Positions 10,363 through 19,600 of a stretch of 64,000 bases of DNA are shown here, piece after piece. The notes under the pieces are model-generated. The model searched no databases and had not been told where the DNA came from. It worked only from the letters and a program-made list of their open reading frames with translations. The stretch is from Microcoleus sp. CAWBG506 (lineage in GTDB: Bacteria > Cyanobacteriota > Cyanobacteriia > Cyanobacteriales > Microcoleaceae). Position 1 is the stretch's first letter. The number at the start of each line of letters is the position of its first letter. The position numbers were made by a program, and so were the translations under genes. Where the stretch lies: contig JAHREW010000002.1 of NCBI GenBank assembly GCA_020883125.1, forward strand, positions 204,040 through 268,039, written 5' to 3'.

Positions 10363-10867
10363 GTCTTTCTCTTTGTGAAAATTACCCGGTTATTTTCAAT
10401 TATAGGTTGCCAGCCTTCAAGCTGGTTTATAGCTGGAGAATTCAGGCTGTTTGGAGGCTGACCTTGACTTTGGTGCAAAATATTGGTAGTCTTTGGGCGC
10501 ATGAGTTTTGAGTATTATCAAACATTAGTTGAACCTTGAAAACTTAACAAAAGTTTAAACAAGTCTAAAAAATAGGTTTTTTGCAATTTTTGCAAGAGTT
10601 ATTTAAAATAGATAGGACTTCCCTGTGTTGTCAGGTTTAAAGTTGTGTCTCAAAAGTGTTTTGAGACTCATCCGTGCTAATATAGCAATCCTTGCAGGAG
10701 TCGTAAAGTTTTTTACCCCACCCCAACCCGGACCTTATGAAGGTCCGGGAGTAAGAAATTCACAAATGATTTAGGATTGCTATATAAACCAAAATAGTGC
10801 CACAACTCTTAACAGGAAAACTTTACAGACTAATTTATAGGATTAGTCATCAACCAAAGAATCACAT
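10363..10867. promoter_or_regulatory. Intergenic region upstream of ycf3 with a MITE-like repeat
   Basis: This 505-bp gap between divergent genes holds an A/T-rich stretch (10520-10620) likely to contain promoters, the 104-bp repeat at 10681-10784, and a short leader. No coding frame with convincing composition is present; the minus-strand frame over 10275-10502 is an overlap artefact. Confidence 0.5.
10681..10784. mobile_element. 104-bp MITE-like element, family B, complete copy
   Basis: Ends are inverted: TATAGCAATCCTT at the left and AGGATTGCTATA at the right. The middle holds CCCGGACC/GGTCCGGG arms that form a hairpin. A second copy, lacking the right end, is at 55494-55582. It has no coding capacity. 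The TA-rich ends suggest a TA-target transposase acting in trans; this is inference. Confidence 0.75.
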
Positions 10868-11389
10868 ATGCCAAGAACTCAACGTAACGATAACTTTATT
10901 GACAAAAGTTTCACGGTAATGGCTGATATCATCCTCAAGATTATGCCAGCCAAGAAGCAGGCGAAGGAAGCTTTTGCTTATTACCGAGATGGTATGTCGG
11001 CTCAATCTGATGGCGAATACGCTGAAGCTCTGGACAATTATCAGGAAGCGCTGAAGCTGGAAGAAGATCCTTACGATCGCAGTTATGTTTTGTACAATAT
11101 GGGGCTGATCCATACCAGCAACGGCGAACACGACAAAGCTTTGGAGTATTACAGCAAAGCTCTAGAACTCAATCCCAGAATGCCACAAGCCCTAAATAAT
11201 ATTGCTGTGATTTATCACTATCAAGGGGAAAAAGAAAAGGAAGCTGGGAATCTGGAAGCGGCGGAAGGGCTATTTGATAAAGCTGCCGATTATTGGAAGG
11301 AGGCGATTCGCTTAGCACCGAACAATTACATTGAAGTGCAAAATTGGCTGAAAATCACAGGTCGCTCCCAGATTGATGTGTATTTCTAA
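10868..11389 (+). CDS. ycf3: Photosystem I assembly protein Ycf3
   Basis: Thylakoid-associated TPR chaperone needed to assemble the PSI PsaA/PsaB core. The N-terminus [20 protein letters not shown] is the highly conserved Ycf3 opening. Three TPR units follow: [20 protein letters not shown] near 38, [19 protein letters not shown] near 75, and [16 protein letters not shown] near 108. At 173 residues the length is standard. Upstream lies a long gap with a MITE-like element; downstream is gatC after a repeat-rich spacer, with no sign of an operon. Confidence 0.98.
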   Translation: MPRTQRNDNFIDKSFTVMADIILKIMPAKKQAKEAFAYYRDGMSAQSDGEYAEALDNYQEALKLEEDPYDRSYVLYNMGLIHTSNGEHDKALEYYSKALELNPRMPQALNNIAVIYHYQGEKEKEAGNLEAAEGLFDKAADYWKEAIRLAPNNYIEVQNWLKITGRSQIDVYF

Positions 11390-11394
11390 AGCGC

Positions 11395-11500
11395 GTGTTA
11401 TTGGTTGTGAGTTATTAGTTACGACCGCCAACAAATAACAAGTAACAAAGAACCAATAACAACTAACAACTAACCACCAACCACCAACCAATTCCCAATT
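11395..11500. repeat. Degenerate heptamer repeats (STRR)
   Basis: Strings such as AACAAATAACAAGTAAC, CCAATAACAACTAACAACTA and ACCACCAACCACCAACCAA form a degenerate run of 7-bp units of the kind known as short tandemly repeated repetitive sequences in filamentous cyanobacteria. It fills the ycf3-gatC gap and leaves no clear Shine-Dalgarno site for gatC. Confidence 0.7.
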
Positions 11501-11503
11501 TTT

Positions 11504-11785
11504 ATGATTGACAAAGAAGAAGTTCGGAAAGTAGCTAAGTTAGCGAGATTGGAATTAACTCCTGAAGAAGAGGAGCAGTTTACTGGTCAACTCAACGGTA
11601 TTTTGGATTATTTCGAGCAGTTGAGCGAACTGGATACAAGTAAGGTAAAGCCGACAACGCGGGCGATCGATGTTAGCAATGTGACGCGATCGGACGATTT
11701 GCAACCTTTTGCCGATCGCGAAAATATCTTGGCTGCATCTCCCGATCGCGATGGCGAGTTTTTCAAAGTACCTAAGATTATGTAG
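11504..11785 (+). CDS. gatC: Glutamyl-tRNA(Gln) amidotransferase subunit C
   Basis: Small subunit of GatCAB, which converts Glu-tRNA-Gln (and Asp-tRNA-Asn) to the amidated form. The 93 residues follow the family pattern: VRKVAKLARLELTPEEEEQF at the N-terminus, LDYFEQLSELDTSKVKPTT in the middle and the C-terminal FFKVPKIM. GatA and GatB are not in this window, as is normal for cyanobacteria, where the genes are scattered. It is transcribed alone, in front of a repeat cluster. Confidence 0.96.
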   Translation: MIDKEEVRKVAKLARLELTPEEEEQFTGQLNGILDYFEQLSELDTSKVKPTTRAIDVSNVTRSDDLQPFADRENILAASPDRDGEFFKVPKIM

Positions 11786-11867
11786 GGGAACTAAGAAGCA
11801 TATCCGGGTTAGTTATAAATTGCGATGGCTACCGCCAGAAATTGAGCGATTGGCTAATAGTTGATTA

Positions 11868-12090
11868 GACTAAAAAACCTGGTTTATCCATCTCACGAAA
11901 TCTGAAAAACCGGGTTTCTGCGATAATTTAGGTGTCATTACCAAGATTTAGGAATAAACCCGGTTTCTGACACCCATACTACATCCAAGAAACCGGGTTT
12001 ATGAACTTACGCACTGCGTCCAAAGAAACCGGGTTTTTATTGAATATGTAACGAAAACGACATATTGTCGTAAAAAACCAGGTTTCCGAT
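11868..12090. repeat. Cluster of six AAACCGGGTTT-type palindromic repeats
   Basis: Near-palindromes of the form AAACC(G/C)GGTTT occur about every 35-45 bp at roughly 11873, 11908, 11954, 11990, 12026 and 12076, in both orientations and with variants AAACCTGGTTT and AAACCAGGTTT. Spacers between them are unrelated. Together they fill the 381-bp gap between gatC and the toxin-antitoxin pair. No gene is visible here. Confidence 0.8.
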
Positions 12091-12166
12091 CTCTTATGCG
12101 TCCTGGACTATAGCTGTTTGTGTTATGATATATTGAAAAAGCAGATTTTTACTGAGAGGTAAATCG

Positions 12167-12412
12167 ATGTCAACATTAGCATTATCTTTAACCTATACAC
12201 AACTCCTAGAATTAGTCCAACAACTTCCTAGCGAAAAACAAGCAGAATTATGTGAATTTTTACTAAAAAACAAGTGGGGCTGGTTAAGTAACTTTACTAA
12301 AGATAGCGAAGCAAACGCACGAATGGCTTGCTGGAAGCGCGGAAAAGATTGGGACACGATGACGGAAGAAGAACGCGAAGAATTTATTAACGACGTCTTA
12401 CACGAAGCTTAA
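12167..12412 (+). CDS. Probable antitoxin of a PIN-type toxin-antitoxin pair
   Basis: An 81-residue acidic protein directly upstream of a PIN-domain gene with a 3-bp gap, the usual antitoxin-toxin order. The N-terminus (LTYTQLLELVQQLPSEKQAELCEFL) resembles the short helical region of small cyanobacterial antitoxins. The C-terminus (WDTMTEEEREEFINDVLHEA) is a charged helix that would clamp the toxin. GAGAGGT at 12154-12160 is a plausible ribosome site. There is no direct proof of DNA binding in the sequence. Confidence 0.7.
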   Translation: MSTLALSLTYTQLLELVQQLPSEKQAELCEFLLKNKWGWLSNFTKDSEANARMACWKRGKDWDTMTEEEREEFINDVLHEA

Positions 12413-12415
12413 GTC

Positions 12416-12823
12416 ATGCTATCTATAGTCGTATTCGATACGAATATTTTAATCTCTGCCACTTTATCACAGAGAAGTAGCCCCTATCGGTGTCTACAAC
12501 TTGCTAAGGATGGTTTAATACAATCCATGACTTGCAGAGAAATTCTTGATGAATTTCAAGAAAAACTGCTCTCAAAGTTTGACTATTCGCCCCAGGATGC
12601 TCAATCAACTACTGATCAGGTACTCGATTATTCTCAGCTAGTAAATATCACCAATAATCTTAAAGGTATGTGTGCCGATCCTGACGATGATATGGTGCTA
12701 GAATGTGGTGTAGTTGCCAATGTAAATTATATTGTGACAGGTGATAAACATTTGCTATCTTTGGGCGATTATCAAAATATTCTAATTCTCAAACCTACAG
12801 ACTTTCTGGTCAGAATACAATAG
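12416..12823 (+). CDS. PIN-domain toxin (putative ribonuclease)
   Basis: A 135-residue PIN-domain protein of the COG1569 kind, expected to be an Mg-dependent RNase held in check by the upstream antitoxin. Acidic residues of the active site are visible: VFDTNILISA near residue 7, the Glu in REILDEF near 42, DPDDDMVLECG near 90-98, and the Asp in IVTGDKHLL near 109. It follows the antitoxin gene by 3 bp, so translation is probably coupled. The pair sits between repeats, typical of mobile small toxin-antitoxin loci. Confidence 0.85.
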   Translation: MLSIVVFDTNILISATLSQRSSPYRCLQLAKDGLIQSMTCREILDEFQEKLLSKFDYSPQDAQSTTDQVLDYSQLVNITNNLKGMCADPDDDMVLECGVVANVNYIVTGDKHLLSLGDYQNILILKPTDFLVRIQ

Positions 12824-12848
12824 TTGCAAAACTAGAAGCAAACGACAA

Positions 12849-12992
12849 ATGTTCGATAAAATACAAGGAGACTTAGTAGCGTAGGAAACACTCCGTGAAA
12901 TCGACAAAATTAAACCCAGCGTAATGGAAAATATTCTAACTAACCCTAAAAACAGAAAAGCACTCGCTACGCAAGTGCTTTCTTATTTTTAG
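12849..12992 (+). pseudogene. Remnant small ORF interrupted by one in-frame amber codon
   Basis: An open frame of 47 codons reads MFDKIQGDLVA, a TAG at 12882-12884, then ETLREIDKIKPS and onward to NRKALATQVLSYF before a TAG at 12990. Both halves are in the same frame and look like protein. I do not recognise the family. It could be a decayed gene, or the second half alone may be read from ATG 12924. Confidence 0.4.
12957..12981. terminator. Hairpin terminator between convergent genes
   Basis: AAAGCACT/AGTGCTTT gives an 8-bp stem with a 9-nt loop. On the plus strand it is followed by TCTTATTTTT, and the minus-strand gene ends just beyond it. Suited to terminate transcripts from both sides. 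It overlaps the end of the remnant ORF. Confidence 0.6.
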
Positions 12993-12995
12993 GAT

Positions 12996-13505
12996 TTAGA
13001 GCTCACAAATCTGCTGTCCCCAAGTCAGGGGGGGTCTGGTGCGAGTGCGGGAATCAAAAAAATCCGCACTACAGGTAAATATCTTGACCTTGCGATTAGG
13101 GAATAGTCCAACATCTACATATTCACCTGAGCCAGCGCGCCCAAAAGTAACCATAGCCATGCCAGCGCAGCCATCGATTATTTTCTGCGTAATCCCAATC
13201 ATCAGATCAGGAGATTTCCACACATTCTGAACCCCACTACCTTCCATAGCAAATACATAGCGATAGCGGCGCTCAAGAATAGCTTCGACATCTGGATAGG
13301 GGACTGTTAGTGGAGCAAATCTACTATCAGTTGTCACTTTCACATTAGGAATAGCTTGTAAACGCACAACGCTTCTGCCGATGACCCTTTGACAGTGGCT
13401 CGACAGGGCTAGAGTCTCTTGGGCTGCTAGTGAATGAGTAGAACTTGCTATCAAACCACTCAACAAAATTGAGGCCGTGAGAATATACCGATAGGTCATG
13501 GTCAT
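12996..13505 (-). CDS. Secreted hypothetical protein
   Basis: About 169 residues if read from ATG 13505 (MTMTYRYILTASILLSG); an upstream ATG at 13562 adds 19 polar residues in front of the signal peptide and is less likely. The signal peptide ends near STHSLAA. The mature part has four cysteines (SSHCQRVIGRS, DGCAGMAM, FTCSADF, QQICEL) that could form two disulfides, typical of small periplasmic proteins. I recognise no family and no catalytic motif. It lies alone between the PIN pair and the glycan cluster. Confidence 0.65.
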   Translation of the reverse strand: MTMTYRYILTASILLSGLIASSTHSLAAQETLALSSHCQRVIGRSVVRLQAIPNVKVTTDSRFAPLTVPYPDVEAILERRYRYVFAMEGSGVQNVWKSPDLMIGITQKIIDGCAGMAMVTFGRAGSGEYVDVGLFPNRKVKIFTCSADFFDSRTRTRPPLTWGQQICEL

Positions 13506-13590
13506 AGATAGTCTGTGATCACGTTGATTGGTGATTGAGAAAGAGGCGATACTATATAGCATTTATGCAATGCAATCTCATTTCATTTAT

Positions 13591-14871
13591 CTAAATTCTC
13601 ACCGCAAAAGATGCGGCCAATTCCCGTTCTGGTTCCATACCAACCGTAGGCGGCATTGAACGATTTGCAACCTGCTCGATTAGTCGTAGATGCTGCGGCA
13701 ACATTTTAGCTAAACTATATCGTTCTAATGCTGTTTGACGAGCCCTGACGCGAACTTCTGCCATGCGGGTAGGATGGTCTAAAACTTCATCAATGCGATC
13801 GGCTACTTGTTTCGGTGAGAAGTAATCGACTAACAAACCGTTTTCTCCATCCCGAATCACTTCTCGGACTGGCCCGGTGTCGGAACCGATGACTAAACAT
13901 CCCGTTGATAGAGATTCAATCATTGACCAAGATAGCACAAAAGGTCTGGTTAAATAAACGTGTACATCCGATGCTTGAATGACTTTTAAATACAGTCCAT
14001 AGGGTAGTGGCCCGACAAAGTGAACTCGCGACAAATCTAGCGGGACTTTTTTGAGCATATAGTCTTTGTAAGACTCGCCATTAGGTAAAGAACGCCCGTA
14101 ACAAACTCTGTCGGAACCAACAACTACGACGTGACAATTGGGGCGACGTTCTTGTACATAGGCGACGGATTCAATAAACTCTGGAAATCCTCGGTAAGGT
14201 TCCATTCCTCGCGATACATAGGTGACAATTTCATCAACGCCGGACAAGTCTAAGTTAGGCAAAATTAGTTTAGCACCGGGGTCTGGTTTGAAGTAGTCTG
14301 TATCTACGCCGTCGTGAAGTGTGGAGAGTTTTTGTTGTAATTCTGGCGGAAATTGCGATCGCTGCCAATAAGTGGGCGACAAACCCCAATCGCAAGAGTA
14401 TAAATCCACTAAAATCGGCGCATTCTTAATTCTAATTCTCGCCATATCGTCCACTGTTAAAGGTTCCGCTGGGTCGAAATCTGCGTCGGAACCGATCGCG
14501 TGATAAAACCACTCGAAGTAGCATAAAAGTGGCGTATTTGGAAAAGCTTCTTTGACAAACAATGTCGGCCCCCAACCGGAATGACCGCAGATAATATCCG
14601 GTACAAAACCATCAGCTTTGAGTTGTTCAGCCATTCTAAATACCGCTTGTCCGTAGATGACGGCACTTTCTAAGGGGCGAACGTATTGGTGAGTCTGGGC
14701 GTTGGGTTCTCGGCTGGGTGTAAATGCTGCTTTGCGAACACCGGGAATGTTCCATTCTGGCCGCTCGTTTTTAGTTCCAAAAACTATATCGTTTTTGGGG
14801 TCTGCGCCTAACGCCGTGATAATATGGCGGTATTGGGCGGGGAAGTTTGGATGGAGAAATAATGCTTTCAT
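13591..14871 (-). CDS. GT4-family glycosyltransferase
   Basis: Retaining glycosyltransferase with the GT-B fold. The N-terminus MKALFLHPNFPAQYRHII starts the first Rossmann domain. The C-terminal donor-binding half holds RGMEPYRGFPEFIESV, VGSDRVCYGRSLP, and the acidic E-x7-E-type region around SWSMIESLSTGCLVIGSDTGPVRE. At 426 residues the length is normal. It is the last gene of the minus-strand glycan cluster, separated from the double methyltransferase by 138 bp of heptamer repeats, and may add a terminal or branch sugar. The sugar cannot be read from the sequence. Confidence 0.9.
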   Translation of the reverse strand: MKALFLHPNFPAQYRHIITALGADPKNDIVFGTKNERPEWNIPGVRKAAFTPSREPNAQTHQYVRPLESAVIYGQAVFRMAEQLKADGFVPDIICGHSGWGPTLFVKEAFPNTPLLCYFEWFYHAIGSDADFDPAEPLTVDDMARIRIKNAPILVDLYSCDWGLSPTYWQRSQFPPELQQKLSTLHDGVDTDYFKPDPGAKLILPNLDLSGVDEIVTYVSRGMEPYRGFPEFIESVAYVQERRPNCHVVVVGSDRVCYGRSLPNGESYKDYMLKKVPLDLSRVHFVGPLPYGLYLKVIQASDVHVYLTRPFVLSWSMIESLSTGCLVIGSDTGPVREVIRDGENGLLVDYFSPKQVADRIDEVLDHPTRMAEVRVRARQTALERYSLAKMLPQHLRLIEQVANRSMPPTVGMEPERELAASFAVRI

Positions 14872-14872
14872 T

Positions 14873-15020
14873 GACTGTTGACTGTTGACTGTTATCTGTT
14901 GACTGTTGACTGTTGACTGTTGACTGTTGTTATTAGTTATTTGTTAGCTGCTACCAATAACCAATAACCAATAACCAATAACCAATAACTAATAACTAAT
15001 GACTAATGACTAATGACTAA
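14873..15020. repeat. Heptamer tandem repeats (STRR) of three kinds
   Basis: About seven TTGACTG units (14873-14928), then CCAATAA units (14955-14985), then ACTAATG units (14990-15020). The last block enters the 3' end of the neighbouring minus-strand gene and supplies its TAG stop codon at 15010-15012 and the preceding residues. Confidence 0.9.
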
Positions 15021-16662
15021 TCATTGGTGCTTTGCAGATCCAGACGCAATCTCGTGGTACTGAAGATGTATTTTTCAGGATGATTTCATAGTTTAAATGG
15101 CTGAGGAATTTTTCCATAATTGTATCAGTCATCACTGAGAATGCAGTGCCGTCTCTGCGTCCTAGTAGGTTTTTATCCCACTCGTTGGTGAATTTTTCCC
15201 AGCCTAATTCGCTGAGAATATTCCCGTGGTGAAAGACGCAAATGCGATCGCCTCGCAGCAGTTTCGGAATGCGAGTTAGGTAGTTGAATATATCCACTGG
15301 TTCTACGTGCACCATGGTATCGTAACAAAAGCAGGCATCAGCCGATTCTGGGGCGATACCATCTAATGTTAAACCGTTCAGTTTTACATAGGAAACGCGA
15401 TCGTCTCCCAAGCGCGATCGGGTTGCTTCCAGCATTTGACTAGAAATGTCAGCACAAATTAGTCGATCGCAATGTTTTAGCAGCAACGAACTGGTTTTAC
15501 CGCCACCGATGCCAATTTCTAACACCCGATGTTCTTTTTTGATATAAGGCGCAATAAATTCCTGTTCTATCAAAAATTCATATTCTGATAGTGAATTAGC
15601 CGCACCAGCGCCCTTTCCGATCCATTCATCGCCCAAATAAGCAAGTTCAGGATTATTCTCTTTCCATTCTTGGGCGTAGCTATCCCACGCTCTTTCGTAC
15701 TCTATTTTAGGCGGTATTATTTCCATTGTTTTGGGTTTTTTATGTCTCAGAATACACAAACAAAAATCACTTGATAGTCCTCCCGGCATCTCCATTAAGA
15801 TTTTTTCAATCTCAAGCAATAACTTGACTATTGTTTCACTCTTGGGATCTCCGTCAGAAAGTTGATAGTGATCTAACAAAGGGTAAAGTTCATGAAGCAA
15901 CCCTCCCCCGGCCGGATTCAAAACTTCCACATCAAAGTAGAATTCTAAAAACGGCAGTATCAGCTTTGACCTGACTGCTTCAGAAGGGTCTTTCGCAAAT
16001 ACTCTCTCAATACTTGGACTGGCAAATATTTCAGTTGTTCCCGACCTCAGCGTGTAATGAAAACATTTGTAGATCCGATTAATCAAAGCCTCTTGATTCT
16101 GATTATATATATTGTAGCAATCTCCTATGTATTCATTGACAATAAAATATCCATCGGGTTTTAAACATTTCCGAACAATTGACAAACATCTTTCTATTTC
16201 TCTGACGTGATGCAGGGAACCAGAGCAAAAAACTAGATCGTATTTCTTACTATCATCAATGGTAAATATATTAAAGTCATCTTGATAAAAATTAATTTCT
16301 ACTCCAGCGGCGGCTGCATCTTTTCTAGCAATCTCTAAAGAACTTTCGGAAAAATCAAAGGCATCAATTTGAGTAGCCAATCCTAATTTAGCCATCAAAA
16401 TCTCGTGATTTCCGACACCGCAACCAATAGACAACAGGCGCTCGAACCGTTGTTTTTTGAAAAATTTATTCGCTAACCAGCTTAGCCAATAACCATTACC
16501 CTTACCACCTGAAAGTCGATGGTTGATAACAGCTTCAATAATCGGATTAGATAACCAGTAACCTTGCTTTCCAATGGCAGCATTAGGGTTAGTCTCCCAA
16601 TAATTTTTAGCTGTTAATTCCTCGGAGGTGTTATCTTCCATACGCTGCGAATTTGAATGCAT
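15010..16662 (-). CDS. Protein with two SAM-dependent methyltransferase domains
   Basis: A 550-residue protein made of two class I methyltransferase folds. The first has motif I LLSIGCGVGNHEILMAK near residue 80 and motif II-like DLVFCSGSLHHV near 145. The second has VLEIGIGGGKTSSLL near 380 and ADACFCYDTMVHVEP near 435. Each would bind S-adenosylmethionine. Placed between glycosyltransferase genes, it probably methylates the exported glycan, perhaps at two positions or as a chain-length cap; this is inference. The gene starts 27 bp after the giant fusion gene, consistent with one operon. Its last residues come from a heptamer repeat. Confidence 0.88.
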   Translation of the reverse strand: MHSNSQRMEDNTSEELTAKNYWETNPNAAIGKQGYWLSNPIIEAVINHRLSGGKGNGYWLSWLANKFFKKQRFERLLSIGCGVGNHEILMAKLGLATQIDAFDFSESSLEIARKDAAAAGVEINFYQDDFNIFTIDDSKKYDLVFCSGSLHHVREIERCLSIVRKCLKPDGYFIVNEYIGDCYNIYNQNQEALINRIYKCFHYTLRSGTTEIFASPSIERVFAKDPSEAVRSKLILPFLEFYFDVEVLNPAGGGLLHELYPLLDHYQLSDGDPKSETIVKLLLEIEKILMEMPGGLSSDFCLCILRHKKPKTMEIIPPKIEYERAWDSYAQEWKENNPELAYLGDEWIGKGAGAANSLSEYEFLIEQEFIAPYIKKEHRVLEIGIGGGKTSSLLLKHCDRLICADISSQMLEATRSRLGDDRVSYVKLNGLTLDGIAPESADACFCYDTMVHVEPVDIFNYLTRIPKLLRGDRICVFHHGNILSELGWEKFTNEWDKNLLGRRDGTAFSVMTDTIMEKFLSHLNYEIILKNTSSVPRDCVWICKAPMISH

Positions 16663-16689
16663 ACTTTTTCACCTTTTAATTTTCAACAC

Positions 16690-19600
16690 TTACTTTTTAG
16701 TAAAATAGGCTTCTCGAAAAATCTGACCGTAATCTTGAGTCATTTCTTCAAAAGTATTCAATGACTTTAACACATATTTAGCATTTTCTGCTAACCGCTG
16801 ACGCCAAGCTTGATCCTCCAACAAAGTATGCAATGATGCCGCTAGTTCTTCTGGGCGATCGGGGGTGTAAAATAAACCGTTAATTCCCGGTCTAACTTGT
16901 TCTTTAATCCCAAAAACAGGCGTTGTGATAATTGGTAAATCCCACGCCATCGCTTCTAGAATCACCCTCGGAAAACTTTCAATTCGAGAAGTACAAACAA
17001 AAATATCGGCGGCTTGGTAATATTTTCCAGTCTCCGAAGTTTCCGGGACAATAGTCACCCTTTGCCGTAATTTTTGTGGCAACTCACCCACCAATTCGGC
17101 TAATTTATTGCTGTAAATACTAGGGCGATCGCCCACAATAAAACACCTAATTTTGTCGTGCCATTCTTCCGCCACCAGCGCCAGCGCCTTGACTAAATCC
17201 TGTTGACCTTTTCTTTCACATACTGTTCCCAACAACAAAATTACCACATCTTCTGGCTCAACACCGAGACTCTTTCTCGCCAATTTAGGATTGTCCGAAT
17301 TATCCAATCGACTCAAGTCTAAACCATTGTGAATGACTGTAAAATTGTGGTGGCTATTCAGAGGTAAATATCTGTCTCGCGTTGCATCCGCCACAAAAAT
17401 CACCTTGTAAGGAAACGGAAAACACTCTAAAGCTCGTGCTGCAATCTCTGAACCGAACCTGTTAAAATAAGTTTGCCAATGTTCGCTTTCATGGACGTTC
17501 CAGACTGTCGGAATTCCGATTTGCTGCGCCGCATCAACTACAAAGAAATTTTCTAAAGTATTAGCATAAATCGCATCTACTTTGAGTTTCTTAATTTCTT
17601 GGCTAAAATTCTCGATCGCCTCATCATAAGCATCACGCTGGTAGATATGTTCCAGAGGATTATCATAAATAATTACCTCAATTCCCTGCTGTTCGTAAGT
17701 TTGACGCAGTGGCCCATCGGAAACACAAAAGACGATGGGCTTAATCACACCCAAAGCAGCCAACTTCACGGCGATTTCATATTGATGTAGCGGCGCACCC
17801 GTGAAATCCAAGGAATTACTACACATCAAAACTTTGACAGGATAAACGCAGTCGTTGGGCTTTCTTTGTACCCTGAGCGAAGTCGAAGGGTTTAATGACC
17901 CTTCGACTTCGCTCAGGGGCAGATTTTCCTGCATAAAAAACCGGACTGGTTGAATCCGAAAATACTCATCTTCCAAAGACAAGTGAGGACTGTAACAACT
18001 ATCTTTTTTACCCGCATACTTGCGTCTAAATGCCGCTACTTCTGTTGGATTGTCATTAAAACCCCTAGAAGCTCCCTCTTTGTGTAACAGTTCCGCATCG
18101 GGACAATATACGCAGCGATAGCCATTTTCTAACAATCGGTATCCGTAATCGGCATCATTGTAAGCTACAGCAAAATTAGCCTCATCAAAACCGCCCAATT
18201 CTAAGAACAATTGACGCGGAGTTAGCATACAAGCAGCAGTCACGGCCGAGTAATTTCGCGTCACCATCGCCTGAGAAAGATAGCCTCGATTATCGCTACT
18301 CATCAACTTAAAAGCGTGACCAGCTAAACCATGATGGAGTCCATGAATTATGCCCGCGTGCTGAACTCTATTATCGGGATATAACAGTCTCGCGCCGACA
18401 GCACCCACCTTCGCAATTTGTGCGTATCCCACCATCTGACTCAGCCAGCGCGGGTTGATTATCTCAGTATCATTGTTCAAAAACAAGATATATTCGCTGT
18501 CACATTGTTCGACAGCGCGGTTGTTAATTGCTGCATAACTAAATTTTCCTTGTTCATTTTTGATGGGCAAAACTTGGCATTTTAAGTTTTTGAAATATTC
18601 TAGGGCTTTGGGGTCGTCGCTTTCGTTATCGATGACTAAAATTTGATAATTTTTGTAAGTGGTAGCCTCCAGAGAATCTAGACAGGATTTAAGCAATTCT
18701 TGCTGATTTTTAGTGGGAATAATAAGTGTCACCGAGGGCCCGTTATCAGGGAATTTTTGAGCGAAAATTCCCAAATTTTCTTTGATAGCCCAGGTGTGCT
18801 GAGCAACTTCTCCTTGGATTTGTTGGCGGTTTAATGCGTCTTGAATTGCTTTTTGACCTGCTGAAAAACTGGCTGGTTTCGCGGCTCCAGATATGGCGGT
18901 AGAGCCTGGGGCGGTGCGCCAGTGATATAATACCAGTGGCAGATGGGCGACGTGGCGAGAAATTTCCGTTGCTCTCAAGGCAAAATCGTAATCTTGGGAG
19001 CCTTCAAAACCTAATCGCATACCCCCTACTTGTTCAACAATCTGCTTTCTGACGGCGCACAAATGACCTAGATACATATAGGAAAGTAGCAATTCTGGCG
19101 ACCATTCGGGTTTGAATTGGGGCGAAAATCTGCTCCCTTTGGTGTCAATTTTATCGTCGTCGGAGTAGAGAAAATCTGTGGTGGGATTGGTGGCAAAATA
19201 TAAGGCAACTTCTCCTAATGCGTCGAGAGTTAGTTCGTCGTCGTTGTCCAAAAATACAATAATTTCACCTGTGGCGATGGCTAGGGCGCTGTTGGTGGCT
19301 GCGCTGATGTTGCCGTTTTCTTGCCGAAAGGTAAGCTGAATTCGACTGTCTTTTGTTGCCCAGTTTTTTAAAGTTTTAATGACTGTTAAATCGGTGCTGC
19401 AATCGTCGGCAATACAAAGTTCCCATTTTTGATAAACTTGATTGCACACGCTGCCGATCGCACTTGACAAAAATTCTACTTCCGGGTTGTAAACTGGCAT
19501 TACCACCGAAATTTTCGGCAGTAGTGCCTGACAAGATTCTAAACGAGAAATCAAGTAACTGCGCGATCGCTCATTCCACTGATTCACCGACAGCCAAGCA

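Noticed and set aside
11868-12090. Possible CRISPR array
   Set aside because: Repeats are 11-15 bp, vary in sequence and orientation, and no cas genes are near.
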